NCBI GenBank assembly: GCA_002049455.2
Contig: KV918762.1
Coordinates: 186,001-250,000 of the forward strand
Direction: 5' to 3'
DNA from: Porphyra umbilicalis
Lineage: Eukaryota > Rhodophyta > Bangiophyceae > Bangiales > Bangiaceae
Length of the DNA: 64,000 nucleotides
In this document: one piece after another, positions 20,896 through 32,276 of the stretch
How the letters are laid out: each line of letters begins with the position of its first letter
Numbering within the stretch: the first letter of the stretch is position 1
Translations under genes and position numbers: made by a program
Notes under the pieces: model-generated
What the model saw: only the letters and a program-made list of their open reading frames with translations
Told to the model about the DNA's origin: nothing
The model's database searches: none

Positions 20896-21929
20896 CTCGT
20901 GGGTCGGTTACTCCACTGCCAGGAACTGGATCGAGTAACGGCTCTCTTTATGATGGTTAGTGAGTTTTTGAATGCCTAAGTCTGTTTCAGTCTTCAAAGA
21001 AGGTATGTCTGCCATCCTGTCATGGACTGCCGTGCGAGGAAGTGCCACATCGTCGCTACTTCATGTTAAATAGGACTCAGCCAGCCCTGTCCTTATGTGT
21101 AGCTCGTTGGAGAAGGGCTGGTGCAATGTGTCCACTGGCCTTCCAGCGTGCAGGCAGCCGTCCACCTCGTCTTGTCAACCACCCACGTGCCATTGGCCGA
21201 TGGCTTCCCGACTGGGCAACCGCTACCTTCGTCCGACTGCCACGAACACCACTCGTTCCACGAACTGCCCAGCTCCACTGCCTCCCCCCTGACGTCAACG
21301 CCCTCCGTCAACCTTTTCACTTTCTCTGTGGGTGCATGGCCTCTGGGCGCGCTTCTCACTCGCCTGTGGTGCGTTACATGGCGTTCTCCTTGCGCGCGGT
21401 TCCCCTGCCCCCAAGCCCCCCCCCCCCCCCCCACGACTTGCTGCGGACTGTTTCTGTGGCACGACCTCGGCTCTGCAGCGCTAGTGGCTCTGTCGGTGAT
21501 CATGATCTGCATGCGCTTTCCCTCACGCGGTCGTTGTGGGAACAGGCGCACTCACCTTCTCTGTCTTGGGCGTGTGCTTCACCGTTTTACCGGGTCACTC
21601 TATTTCTCGTGGGGCTTCTTTGTCTTTGTTCGCACCAGGTTGGATTGGTGGTGCGTTGAGGCTCGTGTTTGTAGAAGCGAGTAAAGGAGTATCTCCGTGT
21701 CTTGTGGGCATGAGGCAAGAGCCTAGCTCAGACCGTCAGACCAGGAATTGTGCAGTTCACATGTATTGGAAAAGCAGCTACGGTCTGCCCACGTTGGACT
21801 GCAACTTGTATTCGCAAGCCTTTTCTCCCAATAGCCCTAATCTGGAGCTCCTGATCCCGTTCTCGATCACATGTGCTGCACGGTCCTGCCAAAAATTCCG
21901 AGATCCAGCGCCTAGCACCGAACAGGTCC
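20896..21929. other. Noncoding stretch
   Basis: Overlapping open frames at 21.04-21.7 kb are not supported by any recognisable domain. A long C run lies at 21419-21432. Confidence 0.35.
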
Positions 21930-22025
21930 GCAACAGAATCGCATCTGTTGGGCGTCTGTTCGGCAACAGACGCCCGAACAGAATGGCGTTCTGTTGGGGC
22001 TGCCGCCTGCAGCGACGGTGCGCCC
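21930..22025. repeat. Fold-back element, copy 3, partial
   Basis: CTGTTGGGCGTCTGTTCGG followed by GCAACAG repeats the left arm of copy 1, and GGCTGCCGCCTGCAGCGACG repeats its centre. The right arm is missing, so this is a half copy about 360 bp ahead of the gene at 22386. Confidence 0.7.
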
Positions 22026-22169
22026 CGCCCGTGCCCCGCGCGCCCGCGCCCGCGGGTCTGGCGCCCCGCCGCGTCGGCGCGCCGCGGCTGCGACGCGCGT
22101 GCGTGGCGGCACCTGCCGCGGTGCGGCGCCGCCGCGGGTGGCACGCGCGTCGGCTGCCCCTCCTCTCCC

Positions 22170-22385
22170 CTCTCCCCCATTTTTTATCTGCTTCCCCCTC
22201 CCCCCCCCCCCTGCCTCTTTTTCCCTTCTTCCGTCTCTTCCCACCCCTCCTCTCCCGCCTCTTCCCACCCCTCCTCTCCGGCCTCTTCACACCCCCCTTC
22301 TCCCTTCACATTCCACCCATCCCCCTTCTGCCGCCTCTTGCCCCCCCCCTCGCCGCCTCCCCTCCCGCCCTCCCCCCCCCCCACC
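22170..22385 (+). promoter_or_regulatory. Pyrimidine-rich tract ahead of the gene at 22386
   Basis: About 215 bp almost purely C and T (CCCCTCC and TCTTCC words), ending in CCACCATGG at 22381-22389, a strong eukaryotic start context. Such tracts commonly mark transcription starts in compact GC-rich genomes. The promoter role is inference. Confidence 0.4.
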
Positions 22386-23244
22386 ATGGACATGAGCGAC
22401 TTGGACGCGGCGCTCTCCCGCGTCGCCGCCCCCAGGTGGGCCGACTTGTCCCTCCTCGACCCGCCCGACGCGGCGGCGGCGGCATCCCCCCCCCGCCGCA
22501 TGTCGGCCGCAACGGCCGGCGGTGGCGCCGGCGCCACCCCCACCCCCCCCCCCTCGCCGGCGCCACGCCCACCGCACCCGCCGACGGCGGGGTCCCCCCC
22601 CCCCGCGGCGGGCGGCGTTGCCTCCCCCCCCCCCCCACCCCCGCCGACGAGGCCGACGAGGCGTTTGTGGCGCCCGCCTCGTGGCGCGCCTCCCGCTCGG
22701 CCGAGGCGCGGCTGGCGGCCGACGCGGACGCGGGCGCCACGCACGCCTTCCTCGCGCTCATGGCGGCGGCGGGGGGGGAGCCCCTCCGCCCCGCCCACGT
22801 CGATTGGACGTCCGGCGACGCGCTGTGCCGCGCGTTGCGCCACCTGACGCGCCACCTCGGCGGCACGCCTACCGCCGCCGCCGTCGCTGTCGACGGCCCC
22901 GGCGGCGGTGCCGGCGGCAGTGCCGGCGGCGGCAGCGGGGACAGCGTGGCGGCCGCGCGGGCGGCGCTCGCCGCCTACCCGTGGTCCCTCGTGATGCCCC
23001 GCCCGGCGGGGCCCCCCCCCCCCCCCCGGGCGGCGACGGCGTCGCCGTCGATTGGGCGGCCGCCGACGCGTGGGCGCTCGGCGCCTACGTGCTCGCCGCG
23101 GGCGTCAATGGTGATCGCATGGCCGAGGTGGTCGGTGCGCTCGAGGCGGGCGTCTCGGAGGCGGTCGCCGCGCGCTTGGGCGGCGTCGCCCAACGCACCT
23201 TTGCGGCGCTCGGCGTCGTGCACGCAGACGATGTGGGGGAGGAA

Positions 23245-23275
<31 letters not shown>

Positions 23276-23829
23276 GACGACCGCATGGCCGTGGCCACCC
23301 CGCCCCCGCTGCCGTCTGGGGTGGGGGGGGGGAGAGAGGGGGGGGGGAACCCATGGCCGTCGTCGGCAGCCCTCCGGGGGGGTGGGGGGGGGGCGCCGCC
23401 CCCCTCGGCGGCCCCGTGCCGTCGGGGCGGCGGCCACCCACCCCCGACGGCGCCCCCGCCGCCGACATTGCGCCCGCGAGCCCAATGAGCGACGAGGCGG
23501 ACGCGCCGGGAACCTCCCCCCCCCGGCGCCCGCCCCCGGTCGCCCCGCCCGCCCGCCGGCGGCGGCCACCCTTCCCACTGGCGGCAGCGGCGCGCGCGTC
23601 GGCGGCCGCCGCGCCGGCGGCGGTGCGTCCCCCTCCCCGGCCCGCCGCGCGCGGGCGGGGGCGCCCGACGCGCCGTCGCCGCACCCGCCGCCGTCGTCGG
23701 GGCGCCCAGCGGCGGGGGGCCACGCCCCGTTTACCTCGTCGCCAACGACGGCGGGGCCGACGCCGTCGCCCCCACTGGGCGGCGTCGGCGGCGCCCGCCA
23801 CCCCCCCCCCGCACGATTGGGCGGCGGGT

Positions 23830-23899
<70 letters not shown>

Positions 23900-24476
23900 A
23901 CCCCCGCCCCCCATCCCCCCCCCACGGGCCTCCCCCGCCGCGCCATTACCGCCGTCGCGGTCGGTTCCCCCCCCCCCCCCCCCCTCGCCCGCCGCGGCGG
24001 CTCCCCCCCCGGCCCCCCCCCCCCCCCCCGGCACCCCCCCGACCGCTGCCCCTCGGGTGCAACGCCCGCGTCGGCGGCCGCGTGGCGCTCGCGCGCCGCC
24101 GCCGCCGCGACTGCCGCGTCGGCGGCCAAGACGGAGCGCGACGCGGCGATCGCTGCGCGCGATGCGGCGGTCGCGGCGGTCGCGGCGGAGCGCGCCGCGT
24201 CGGCAGCGCTGCGGCGGCGGCTGGGCGCGGCGGCGGTAGCGGCGGGGCGGCGAGGGGGGGGGCGTCGGGGGGGGCGGGGTGGGGGGGGGGGCGCCCCCGT
24301 CGGCGGCGGGCGCCGACGGCGGCGCCCTAGAAGCGCTGCGGCGGGAGAATGTGTCGCTGCGGCGGAGGTTGGGCGACGCGGAACGGCGGGTCGGGCTGTT
24401 GGAGCGTCGCGTGGCGGCGGGGGAGCGCGCGCGCCGGGGGGGGGGGGGGCGGGGGGGGGTGGAGGGGGGACCGTGA
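22386..24476 (+). CDS. Unrecognised Ala/Pro-rich protein with C-terminal coiled coil; frame shifts at homopolymer runs
   Basis: It starts at ATG 22386 in a CCACCATGG context (MDMSDLDAALSR). The N-terminal region includes LPAADADAGATHAFLALMA-type helices, HVDWTSGDALCRALRHLTRHLGG, and after 23040 VDWAAADAWALGAYVLAAG and MAEVVGALEAGV, clearly protein-like. The middle is Pro/Ala/Gly low complexity with a CCG run at 23828-23900. The end is a coiled coil (ERDAAIAARDAAVAAVAAE, then ALEALRRENVSLRRRLGDAERR) stopping at 24474-24476. No single frame covers it: the protein-like frame changes at runs of ten or more C or G (near 22630, 23010 and 23245). Miscounted homopolymers in the assembly are the likeliest cause. 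No family recognised. Confidence 0.5.
23828..23900 (+). repeat. (GGC)n trinucleotide run
   Basis: About 24 GGC repeats, encoding Ala, Arg or Gly depending on frame, inside the coiled-coil gene. Confidence 0.9.
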
Positions 24477-24759
24477 AACGCAAGGCGGGGGGGGGTCTGC
24501 TCCCGCCGCCGGGGGGGGAGGACGCCTAGCCGCGGCGTGCGGTGGGTGACGTGGCTGTTTTCGGGGGGGGGGGGATGGCGGTAGGCGTGACCCAGAGGTG
24601 GCGCTAACCATACCGCCTACACCCCGTGGTGCGTTGACTGGGTGGGGGAGGACGGCGGGCGCCCCGCTGCGCGTCGCGTGTGGGCACCTGGCGGGGGTGC
24701 CCGCCCCGCAGCAACCGGTCGTTGCGGTCAACGAGCCCGTTTTTATCGTTGCCCCCCCG

Positions 24760-25327
24760 TCACGGCGGTGGCGCCACGGCGCCGCCGCCCTTGTACCGCG
24801 CGCCCGCGGTCCCCCCCCCCCCCCCCCCCCCCACCGCGGGCGGATTCCCCTCCCCCCCCCCCGCGGGGGCACCCAATACCCCGGTCCCGCCCCGCCGAGC
24901 GGCGTCAGCTGGTCGCCGAGCGACAGCGGCGCGGGGCTCGGCGGGCGGGCGGGCGCCCACGGCCGCCCGGGCGCGCGGGGGGAGGCGCGCGCCCCGCCGC
25001 CCCCACCGACCGTGGCGGCCCACGCGGCGGCCCAGTCGGCGGGCGGCGGCACTGGCCGGCCGGCCGCCAGGGGCGGCAGCGGTGGCGGTGGCGGGGGGGG
25101 GGGGGGGGGGGGGGGGTGGCGCCGGCGGCGGCAGCTGCTCGTGGGCGCCCGCGTGCGTGCGTGCCGCGCCTTGCACGGCGGCCGCGTCGGCGGCGATCGA
25201 CGCGGCGCCGTCGGGGCTGCCGCCGCCGCCGCCGCCGCCGCCGGTGCGGGGCAGTGCGGCCCAGCCGCCGGCGCCGCCCCCGCCGGCGACCGCCGGTGGG
25301 GGCGTCGGCCACCACGCGGGGGGTTGC

Positions 25328-25388
<61 letters not shown>

Positions 25389-25925
25389 TGCCGCTGCCGC
25401 CGCCCCACAGCGACGGGGACGCGGCGCCACACGGCCCCGTCGCGCTTAGCGGCGGGTGCGGCGGCGGCGGCGGCGGCACCGCCGTCCGCGACGGTGGCGG
25501 TGGCGGCGGCGGCGGGGCGTCCCCCCCCCCCCGCGCATACGGCCCATCGGCCGCCGCGGCGAGCGCGGCGAGCGCGGCAGGCGGGAGGGTGGGGAGCGCC
25601 CCCCCCCCCCCCCAAGGGGGCCACCACCCCCCCCCCGACCGACGCGAGCGCCCAGCGGAGGCGCGCGGCGGTCGCGGCGGCCGCCTCGGCGGCGGCGCAG
25701 AGGCGCCCGACCTCGGCGCGGGCGGCGGCGAGGTCCGCGTCGCCCCGCTCGACGGTCGCCTCCAAGCTCCGCACGTACACCTCCTGCGCGTAGCGGGCGG
25801 CGGTGGCGCTGTCTTGGTTTTTCCGCAACCGCCGCCCGTGCTTTTCCGCCTCGGTCAACGACGTGTCACCTTTGCGGCGGCGCTTGAAGCGCTCCACGCC
25901 CGTCGCGCCGGGGGGGGCGCCCGCC

Positions 25926-25959
<34 letters not shown>

Positions 25960-26115
25960 CGCCGCCGCCGCCGCCGCTGTCCGCCTTGAGCTGCCCCTTG
26001 ACCCACAGGCGCGCCGCCTCTTTGGCGGCGAGCGCCCGCTGGATACCGGCCGACCGCAGGGGGGGGGTCGACCACGCGCACCCGCCGGCGCAGCCCGAGG
26101 TGTGGGTGTGGGGTG

Positions 26116-26171
<56 letters not shown>

Positions 26172-27121
26172 ATGCCGCTACACCCGCCCAGCGGCTCGCC
26201 GAGGAGGCCGTCAGACGAGGTGGCGGCCGACGCGGCCGTCACCCACTGGCCGCGCGGCAGCGGCGCCGACCGCGAGGAGCGGGGCGCGCGGTCCGAGGCG
26301 CCGCCCAGGGCGGGGGACGGCGGCACCCAGCCGCCGGCCGCTGCGGCGGCGGCCGCCGCCGTGGCAGCGGCGGCAGCGGCTGCCGCGGCGCCGCTGGGGA
26401 AAGTGGCAACGTGAGCGCCCCTGGGGCTGCCGCCAATACCCACCCGCGCTGCCGGTGGTGGAGGGTGCGGCGTCGGCGACGCGGGCGTGGGCGGCCGCCC
26501 CGGCCACCCCGCCGCGCCGCCGCCGCAGCTGCCACCGCCGACGCCGCCGCCGCCGCTACCCCGCGGGCTGGCGACCGATGACCAGAGGGCGGTCGAGACG
26601 CCCGACACGACCGACCGCGCGCCAGCCGACGGGGCCGACGCGCCGGTCGCCGAGGGCGGGGCGGCAAGTCTTGTGAGTGACCACCCGGCGGCACCGCCGG
26701 CGCCGATTCGGCCGGCGGCAGCGCCAGCCGCTCGCGCCCACCACTCGGCGGGGCTGGCATCGTCAAACGGTAGTCTGCCCGCCGCCGCCGCCGCGGCGAG
26801 AGCGTCGGCGGTAGTGCCGCCGCCGGGCGGCGGCGGGCGCGTCCAGCCGGCGGCCACCGCAGCGGCAATGGCACTCACTTGCGCCGTCACCTGCCAGTCG
26901 GTGGCGCCGCCAGCGGGGGCGGCGCCACCGGCTGCCGCCTCCCCGCGGGGGGGTGCCGCGTGCATGCCGTCGCCGCCGCCGTCGTGACCGTCGTGCCGCG
27001 GTGGTGGTGGTCGACCACGATCGCCGCTGCCGACGGGTGCGCCGTCTGCGCTGCGGCCGCTAGGCTGGCGGCCGCCCCCCATGTCGCCGCCGCCTGGCGG
27101 CTGCCCACAGTACCCGCCCAT
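24760..27121 (-). CDS. bZIP transcription factor, Ala/Gly-rich
   Basis: The bZIP domain is at about 25.65-25.86 kb. The basic region reads RRLRKNQDSATAAR with the invariant N-x7-R, followed by exactly nine residues to the first zipper leucine (YAQEVYVRSL). Hydrophobic a/d positions continue as V, L, V and L for about five heptads. N-terminal to it are a Gly-rich run, SAGIQRALAAKEAARLWVKG, and further up DWQVTAQVSAIAAAV and LPFDDASPAEWWARAAG. Proteins of this type bind DNA as dimers in the nucleus. Start codons fit at 27121 (MGGYCG) or 26965 (MHAAPP). The C terminus is uncertain: after the CCG run at 25327-25390 two frames stay open, and the one ending near 24760 looks more natural. It is convergent with the gene at 22386. 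Confidence 0.75.
25327..25390 (-). repeat. (CCG)n trinucleotide run
   Basis: About 21 CCG repeats inside the 3' part of the bZIP gene. On the minus strand they read as poly-Gly, poly-Ala or poly-Arg, which is why several frames look open here. Confidence 0.9.
26118..26170 (-). repeat. (CCG)n trinucleotide run encoding a Gly tract in the bZIP gene
   Basis: About 17 repeats. In the bZIP frame this is the poly-Gly stretch just N-terminal to DDAPHTHTSG. Confidence 0.9.
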
Positions 27122-28812
27122 CTTGGTGCCGCTCCCCCGCCGGGGAGGGATTGCGGGCGGCCGATCGCGGCGGCCGGTATGGGCTCGCCGTCGGCCGCCA
27201 GGCGGCAAGAAGAGTGGCCGGTCCAGCTTGGGAGATGGCACGCCCGCAGCCGCAAGCCGTCGTGAGCGTACCGCTCCTGACGGTCGGCGGGTGGGGAGAT
27301 GTCGATCCGGGCAAGGCCCCTCCGTCCTTGGAGGTTGTGGTCGGTCGGTACGCGCTGGCGGCTCGGCGGTTGCCGCTATAGAACACCCGGTCGCTGATGA
27401 CCCCGGTGGCGGCCGGCCGCCGGTCTGGGTCGCGGTGCTGGCAGCGAGTGCGGGGGCTGGTGTGACCGTAGAGGGAAGCACCGCCGACGCGTGAGCACGC
27501 CAGGCTCGTGTGGCGGGGCGGGAACCGTGTGGAGGGCTTTTGGGCAGACGGCGGTTGTCGCAGGTAGATGAGGCCAAGGAGGCTCATCTGGGGGGACGGA
27601 GAGGGGGTGAGAGAAGATGGGGAGCGCAGCACCAGCCAGACTGGCGGAGGAGATAGGGAGGGGGGGGGATGGGGGGGAGGTTGGAGGGGACCTGCAAAGC
27701 TGATGAGGGGCGTGGGAAGTCAGTCACAGGCAGGCCCGCCCAGGGGAGGAGGAGCCCCCCCCCGCCCCTCCACGCCCATCTCCTCCACCTGCCCGCCCGC
27801 TCGAGGGGACCCCATCGCCGGTGCGGCTAGGGCGCCGCCCGCGCTGACACGTCCCTTCCCCGTGACTCCCCCCGGTCCTGCTCAGCACGAGCGCCTCCGA
27901 GGTCCGGTGGCGGCGCCGATTGCGCCACGCACCACCCGTCAACTGTTGGCCGAACGACTGTGGCGGTGCGCGCGTCGTGGCAGTGGCCCGCCGGCGCCGC
28001 GGCGGGACGCACCCACGGGCTGCACCCCCCCGGCCCCGCGACGGCGCTTCCCGCCACCGCGAAGTATCAGCGAGACAGCTGTGGACCCCCCCTGTTGAGG
28101 GTGCTCCGGCCCGCCAATCAGATCACGGCGACGGTGTGGGCACCATGACGCGCCGAGGTGGCACCGGCGGCGGCGGCGGTGGCGTCCCGGCGGTGTGCGG
28201 TGGCGGAGGCGGATCGAGGCGCCAAGGTCGATACGCCCAACAAGATCAGGGACGATCTGCGGCTGGCGCTTCGCACCGGCAGACCCGGAGCGTGACGCAA
28301 CACGGGGAATGGTCCACCCGGCGGTCGGGGGGTGGAAGGGCAGGTTCTTGGCAGGAAGAAGGCTGATTGGCTCCCCACCGCCGCCCATAGCGGCCGTTAT
28401 GGGACGGCGTTTCCAGATCGACCCAGAGTGGGGGCTGTGTGTATGGCATATCCCCTAATTCTGATGGCACCTCTTTTTTCGGAGGTTACAGTGGGAAGTT
28501 TTTTCTTTTTTTTTTCTCGAGACGCTGGACCAATGGCGGAAGAGGACTGCTGGTCCGCCGTTCCATCAACAGACTGCTCTTGTGCGTGTTCCCTGTGCAA
28601 GCCTCTCATTATCTCCCCGTGCACTTCGGGCCACACTTTCTGATGACCCTTCGTCCTCATCCTCGCTTCAACCTCCACCGCGGCGGCGGGCATTCACGCC
28701 CCGTAGTGGTGCTCTCGACTCTCTGTCAGCGGTTGTTGTGACAGTGATCTGCGGATACGCGGCGGGCGTGCGTCGCACGGCCTTCCTTCTTCTCTGCTGG
28801 CGGATATCGCTC
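27122..28812. other. Intergenic DNA upstream of the bZIP gene
   Basis: GC-rich to about 28.4 kb, with G runs at 27660 and open frames in several directions but no domain. A T run at 28502-28516 marks the change to more balanced DNA. Confidence 0.4.
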
Positions 28813-28980
28813 GGCGGTCAAGGCGGTGCAGGTCGTCCGTGTCGGGTCCTTCCGTTGGCTTCGGGGGCGATCAACGCGGTTGTCGTCGGTTTTCTTGGCG
28901 GTCAAGGCGGTGGTGGTTGTCCGTGTTGTGGGTTCCCGTTGGTGTCCGGGGCGGCCAACAAGATCGTGGTCGGGGCATTC
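28813..28980 (+). repeat. Two-copy 84 bp tandem duplication
   Basis: GGCGGTCAAGGCGGTG starts at 28813 and again at 28897, with the two 84 bp copies diverged (roughly 70-75% alike). The period is 28 codons. It lies just before the transposase gene and could be a remnant of a Gly-rich N-terminal coding region, but no frame reaches the transposase ATG. Confidence 0.7.
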
Positions 28981-29122
28981 GACAAAACGGCGGTTGTGGT
29001 CGAGGTGGGGGGGGTCAAGGTGGTGGTGGTGGTCGTAGCTGTCGGGGACCAGCCGGTGGTGCTCTTGGTAACTGAGCGATAGCTGAACGGGCTCGTGGTT
29101 TTTTAGGAGAAGCCTTACTGCC

Positions 29123-30154
29123 ATGTACACTCCTGCGTTGCGCTACGCTGCAGTTTCGATGGTCAACCACAATGTGCCCCGGGTCATCATCACAGCTGTC
29201 ATTGGCGTGCGCTCCGCTCAACTCGAACGCTGGTTGCGGTACTTTCGCGCCAACCAGAGCGTTTGGCGGGTGCCAGAGCGCGAGAATCGCCATGAGGACT
29301 CCTGCTGGGAAGACAACACTCTCCTCCGCGCCGTCATGGCGTTGGTACGCGACCATCCTCTGGCGTTGCTGCGCGAGCACTCCGCAATGATGACGGCGAT
29401 GCGGGCTGTCCCTGAGTTTGCACACCTCAGGGTGTCCAAGAGTACGGTCGACCGCATGTTGCAACGTCTGGGGTTCACCCGAAAATTCATCATTTGTTTG
29501 TTTCGCGCCGCCAACCCTGAGCGCCAACGTGAACATGCCGTCATACGAGAAATGATTGGCAGCGGGTGCCTCGTGTCTGTGGACGAGACCCACACAGATG
29601 GCAACGACGTGCTTCGACGCCACGGGCGGGCGCTTGCGGAGGAGCGTGTCAACCTTATCGACATTAGCCCTCGTCACGTTGATCGTGTCAGTACAACGAT
29701 GGCGGTGTCATCGGACGGCCGCATCCTCGGTTTTCACTCTGTCACGGCTGAGGTCGCCCTGACCAGCCACGACTGGCGGCTCTTCCTCTGCCGTGTGATC
29801 CAAAAGATGGGGCGGTTCACCCCAGGCGTTCCCTGGGCCCTGCAGGCCCCGTCGTGTGTCTTGCTGTTTGACGCGCCCATTCATGACGCCGCCGGTGACG
29901 CCTTTCTCGAGAACAACGGCATCCCTTTTTTGCGGCTGCCTCCTTACTGCCCGGACTTCCAGCGTATCGAAGGTGTCTTCAATGACCTCAAGGTCATCAT
30001 TCGCAACTTGGTCTACTTCAACCCGCACCTGCTGCAGGACGGCGCTCGACTGCAGGCGTTGGCCGCGAGCTGCATAACTGACCAGCAAATAATTGGCCAG
30101 TTCACACGGGTTGAACGAGACCTGGCCCGTGTGCTTGCAGGTCAAGCCCCATAG
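29123..30154 (+). CDS. IS630/Tc1-mariner-superfamily DDE transposase, intact frame
   Basis: 343 residues, ATG at 29123. The N-terminal 50 residues form a helix-turn-helix-like unit (RSAQLERWLRYFRANQSVW). A second helical region follows, with VSKSTVDRMLQRLGF typical of the family's DNA-binding part. The catalytic core has D154 in SVDETHTD, D250 in LLFDAPIH and E283 in YCPDFQRIEGVFNDLK, giving DD32E spacing, slightly shorter than the common DD34E. All three acidic residues are present and the frame has no breaks, so it may be recently active or domesticated. I could not find terminal inverted repeats or a TA duplication around it. Confidence 0.85.
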   Translation: MYTPALRYAAVSMVNHNVPRVIITAVIGVRSAQLERWLRYFRANQSVWRVPERENRHEDSCWEDNTLLRAVMALVRDHPLALLREHSAMMTAMRAVPEFAHLRVSKSTVDRMLQRLGFTRKFIICLFRAANPERQREHAVIREMIGSGCLVSVDETHTDGNDVLRRHGRALAEERVNLIDISPRHVDRVSTTMAVSSDGRILGFHSVTAEVALTSHDWRLFLCRVIQKMGRFTPGVPWALQAPSCVLLFDAPIHDAAGDAFLENNGIPFLRLPPYCPDFQRIEGVFNDLKVIIRNLVYFNPHLLQDGARLQALAASCITDQQIIGQFTRVERDLARVLAGQAP

Positions 30155-31919
30155 ACGGTGTGTTTTACTTCTTCCCACTCCACGATCTTGGCTGAAGATG
30201 CACGACCTCCTTTGGAGCCAATTGCGGCGGGTCCCATGGAGGCAGTCCGATGGATCCATATAGAAGGTGCCCTAGGCATGAATGATACAAAGCACCACCC
30301 GCCAGCACGTCGTCGGTGAGATGAGATCCAGCCCTCGTGAATAGTCCGCCAGCCGCCGGCCGCTGTGAAGCGCCGACTGTGGCCACCACCTCGTCCCGAG
30401 CAGTCGCAACGCCAGGCGCAACGGCAGTGGCGGCGTCAAAGACCGCGACCACGGCCACGACGCTCACAACGCCGCGCGGGGCAGGGTGGACGCAAGCAGG
30501 ATGGTGGGGGTGAGGGGAATGCGGCGTCCCATCCGCCACGCCGCCCGTAGCCGCGTCAGTGCGCCTGGGCGGCCGCACGTGCCAGACCCGCTGGCGCGAA
30601 GCTAACGGCCGACTGCAAAAGTGCCCACAAGACAACCGCGGAGACGGCAGCGTCTGTCCCCCCTGCAGCGCCACTGCGGGACGACAACAGCACCCCCACG
30701 TTGCGGAAGATGTCAAAGGGCGGCCAGGTGCAGGGATTTCGTCCCACCTCCCAGGGGTGCAGGGGGGCGCCGCTCCGGCGAGCGCTACGAGTCTTGCATG
30801 ACCGACGCCAGCAGACGGTCGCGCCGCGGTTTCTTGTAGTGTGTGCACCATGAGGGCATTGAGGCGCCGGCCGTGTCCTTGATTTCTGCAGCGACGGCGG
30901 TGGAAACTCGGCAGCGCGGTCGCCCCGCCTCGAGTGCAGTTGCGCGGCTGCGCCACGCGCGCCCAAGCAACCTACCACTGCCACCACTGCTATTCACACC
31001 CGCTCTCAACTGGCCTACTACCACCACCGTCACTTTCCGGACCAGTTCACTCTGGCTCGACAATGCGCACGGAACCAGGGAGCAGCGTGACAGACAGAAC
31101 GCAAAGGGCAGAAATCGCATCAACGCTGTTGGCTTTGTGTTGGATCGGATCCCGGTTTCCGTCACCGTTTCCTTGGCGTCTTGCTGAAGGGCACACCAAC
31201 AGGCCCCTTTTGGAGTTACTGGACTTGTCATTACGAATTGTGTAGCTTGCCTCGAAAATATTTCAGGGCGTTCACGAAAACGACAGGCATTTGCCCCAGA
31301 AACCATTTTCGGACCTTCCTGGGTCGAGCGAGCTGCGGCATTGCGCGTGGGTTTTCTCCCATCCACTCGCTGACGGGCTGTCGGCTGTGAAGGCATCTCC
31401 TTTGTTATTTTCTTCGTGTTTCCCTCGCCCCTCGTCGCCCCCTCTTCTCTCGCCGTCTTTTACGCCGCGGCCGTGGCTGAGGTGGAAGCGCCGACAGCCA
31501 GGTGAGACATTCGTCTACCGGCACTGGAAACGAGACGCCTGCGGCGGCGGTGGCTAATGGGGAGGGTAGGGGGCACCCCGGTCGCCCCGGCTGTGCAGTC
31601 TCCAAGATGCTGCCGGCCGCTGATGGGTCCAGCGCCTCCCCGTCACCCTCGTGGCAAGCGACGCACCGCAGCCGCTTGGCAGCCGGCCGCCTGGCAGCTG
31701 GCCGATGAACAAGGCGGGCGGTCTGTTGGTGAGGGTCGCGATGCAACAGTGATGGGCATGGCACTCAGTACGGCACTCCATCAGAGGTCCTGCTGGATAA
31801 AGAGAGAAAACAGTACTCATGGATGAGCGTGATCATAGAATCTCATCACTGTCAAGGACACGCTTTGCGTGCGCATCAACCGGGGGCGGGTGGAACGCAA
31901 GACTCCTTCTCAGCGGAGC
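30155..31919. other. Noncoding stretch after the transposase gene
   Basis: Overlapping open frames on the minus strand (30.2-31.4 kb) have biased composition and no domain. No terminal repeats that would close the transposon were found. Confidence 0.4.
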
Positions 31920-32276
31920 CTAGCGCCACTGGCACCCGCGAAGACTAATCCTCGGTGGAGGTCGTGTGGAGGGAATGATGCCATCAGGGTCTCCGAGTGC
32001 CCAGGTGAGGGGCTCGACCGGCTCCGACTGAGATGTCCCTTCCTGCTCCATCTTGCGCACGAACACTTGCGTCAAAGCGGCCTTCTTGACAGTGTCGACG
32101 TCCGGTGCCATAGAAAGCGTGATGCCCTTCAGGACAATGAAACAAGCTGCCAGCTTGTCGGTGAAGCGGCGGACGTGCTCATGTATGGCCGACAAAAACG
32201 CCACTTGTTCCTCCGAGAGCTCCTCCGACAAGGCTGTACTGTCGGCGGCGTCACTTTCGGCCACCGTCCCGCTCAT
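31920..32276 (-). CDS. Small hypothetical protein
   Basis: From an internal ATG at 32274-32276 the product is about 118 residues: an acidic helical start (MSGTVAESDAADSTALSEELSEEQ begins it), then AIHEHVRRFTDKLAACFIVL and a Pro/Arg-rich tail. The helical middle looks like a real fold. The in-frame upstream extension to 32366 is less protein-like. It could be the second exon of a gene whose first exon is at 32474-32776. No family recognised. Confidence 0.35.
   Translation of the reverse strand: MSGTVAESDAADSTALSEELSEEQVAFLSAIHEHVRRFTDKLAACFIVLKGITLSMAPDVDTVKKAALTQVFVRKMEQEGTSQSEPVEPLTWALGDPDGIIPSTRPPPRISLRGCQWR

Noticed and set aside
23105-24483. Poly-Ala, poly-Gly and poly-Arg frames opposite the coiled-coil gene
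   Set aside because: Produced by GGC runs and G/C homopolymers. No protein-like segment outside the repeats.
24680-26580. 633-residue plus-strand frame over the bZIP gene
   Set aside because: Antisense shadow of the bZIP coding region; mostly homopolymeric.
28491-30180. AGTGGGAAG at 28491 and its complement at 30172 as transposon ends
   Set aside because: Only 9 bp match, adjacent bases do not pair, and no TA duplication flanks them.
30165-31396. Minus-strand frames of 140-260 residues after the transposase
   Set aside because: No domain, biased composition and overlapping one another. Not distinguishable from chance in this GC content.
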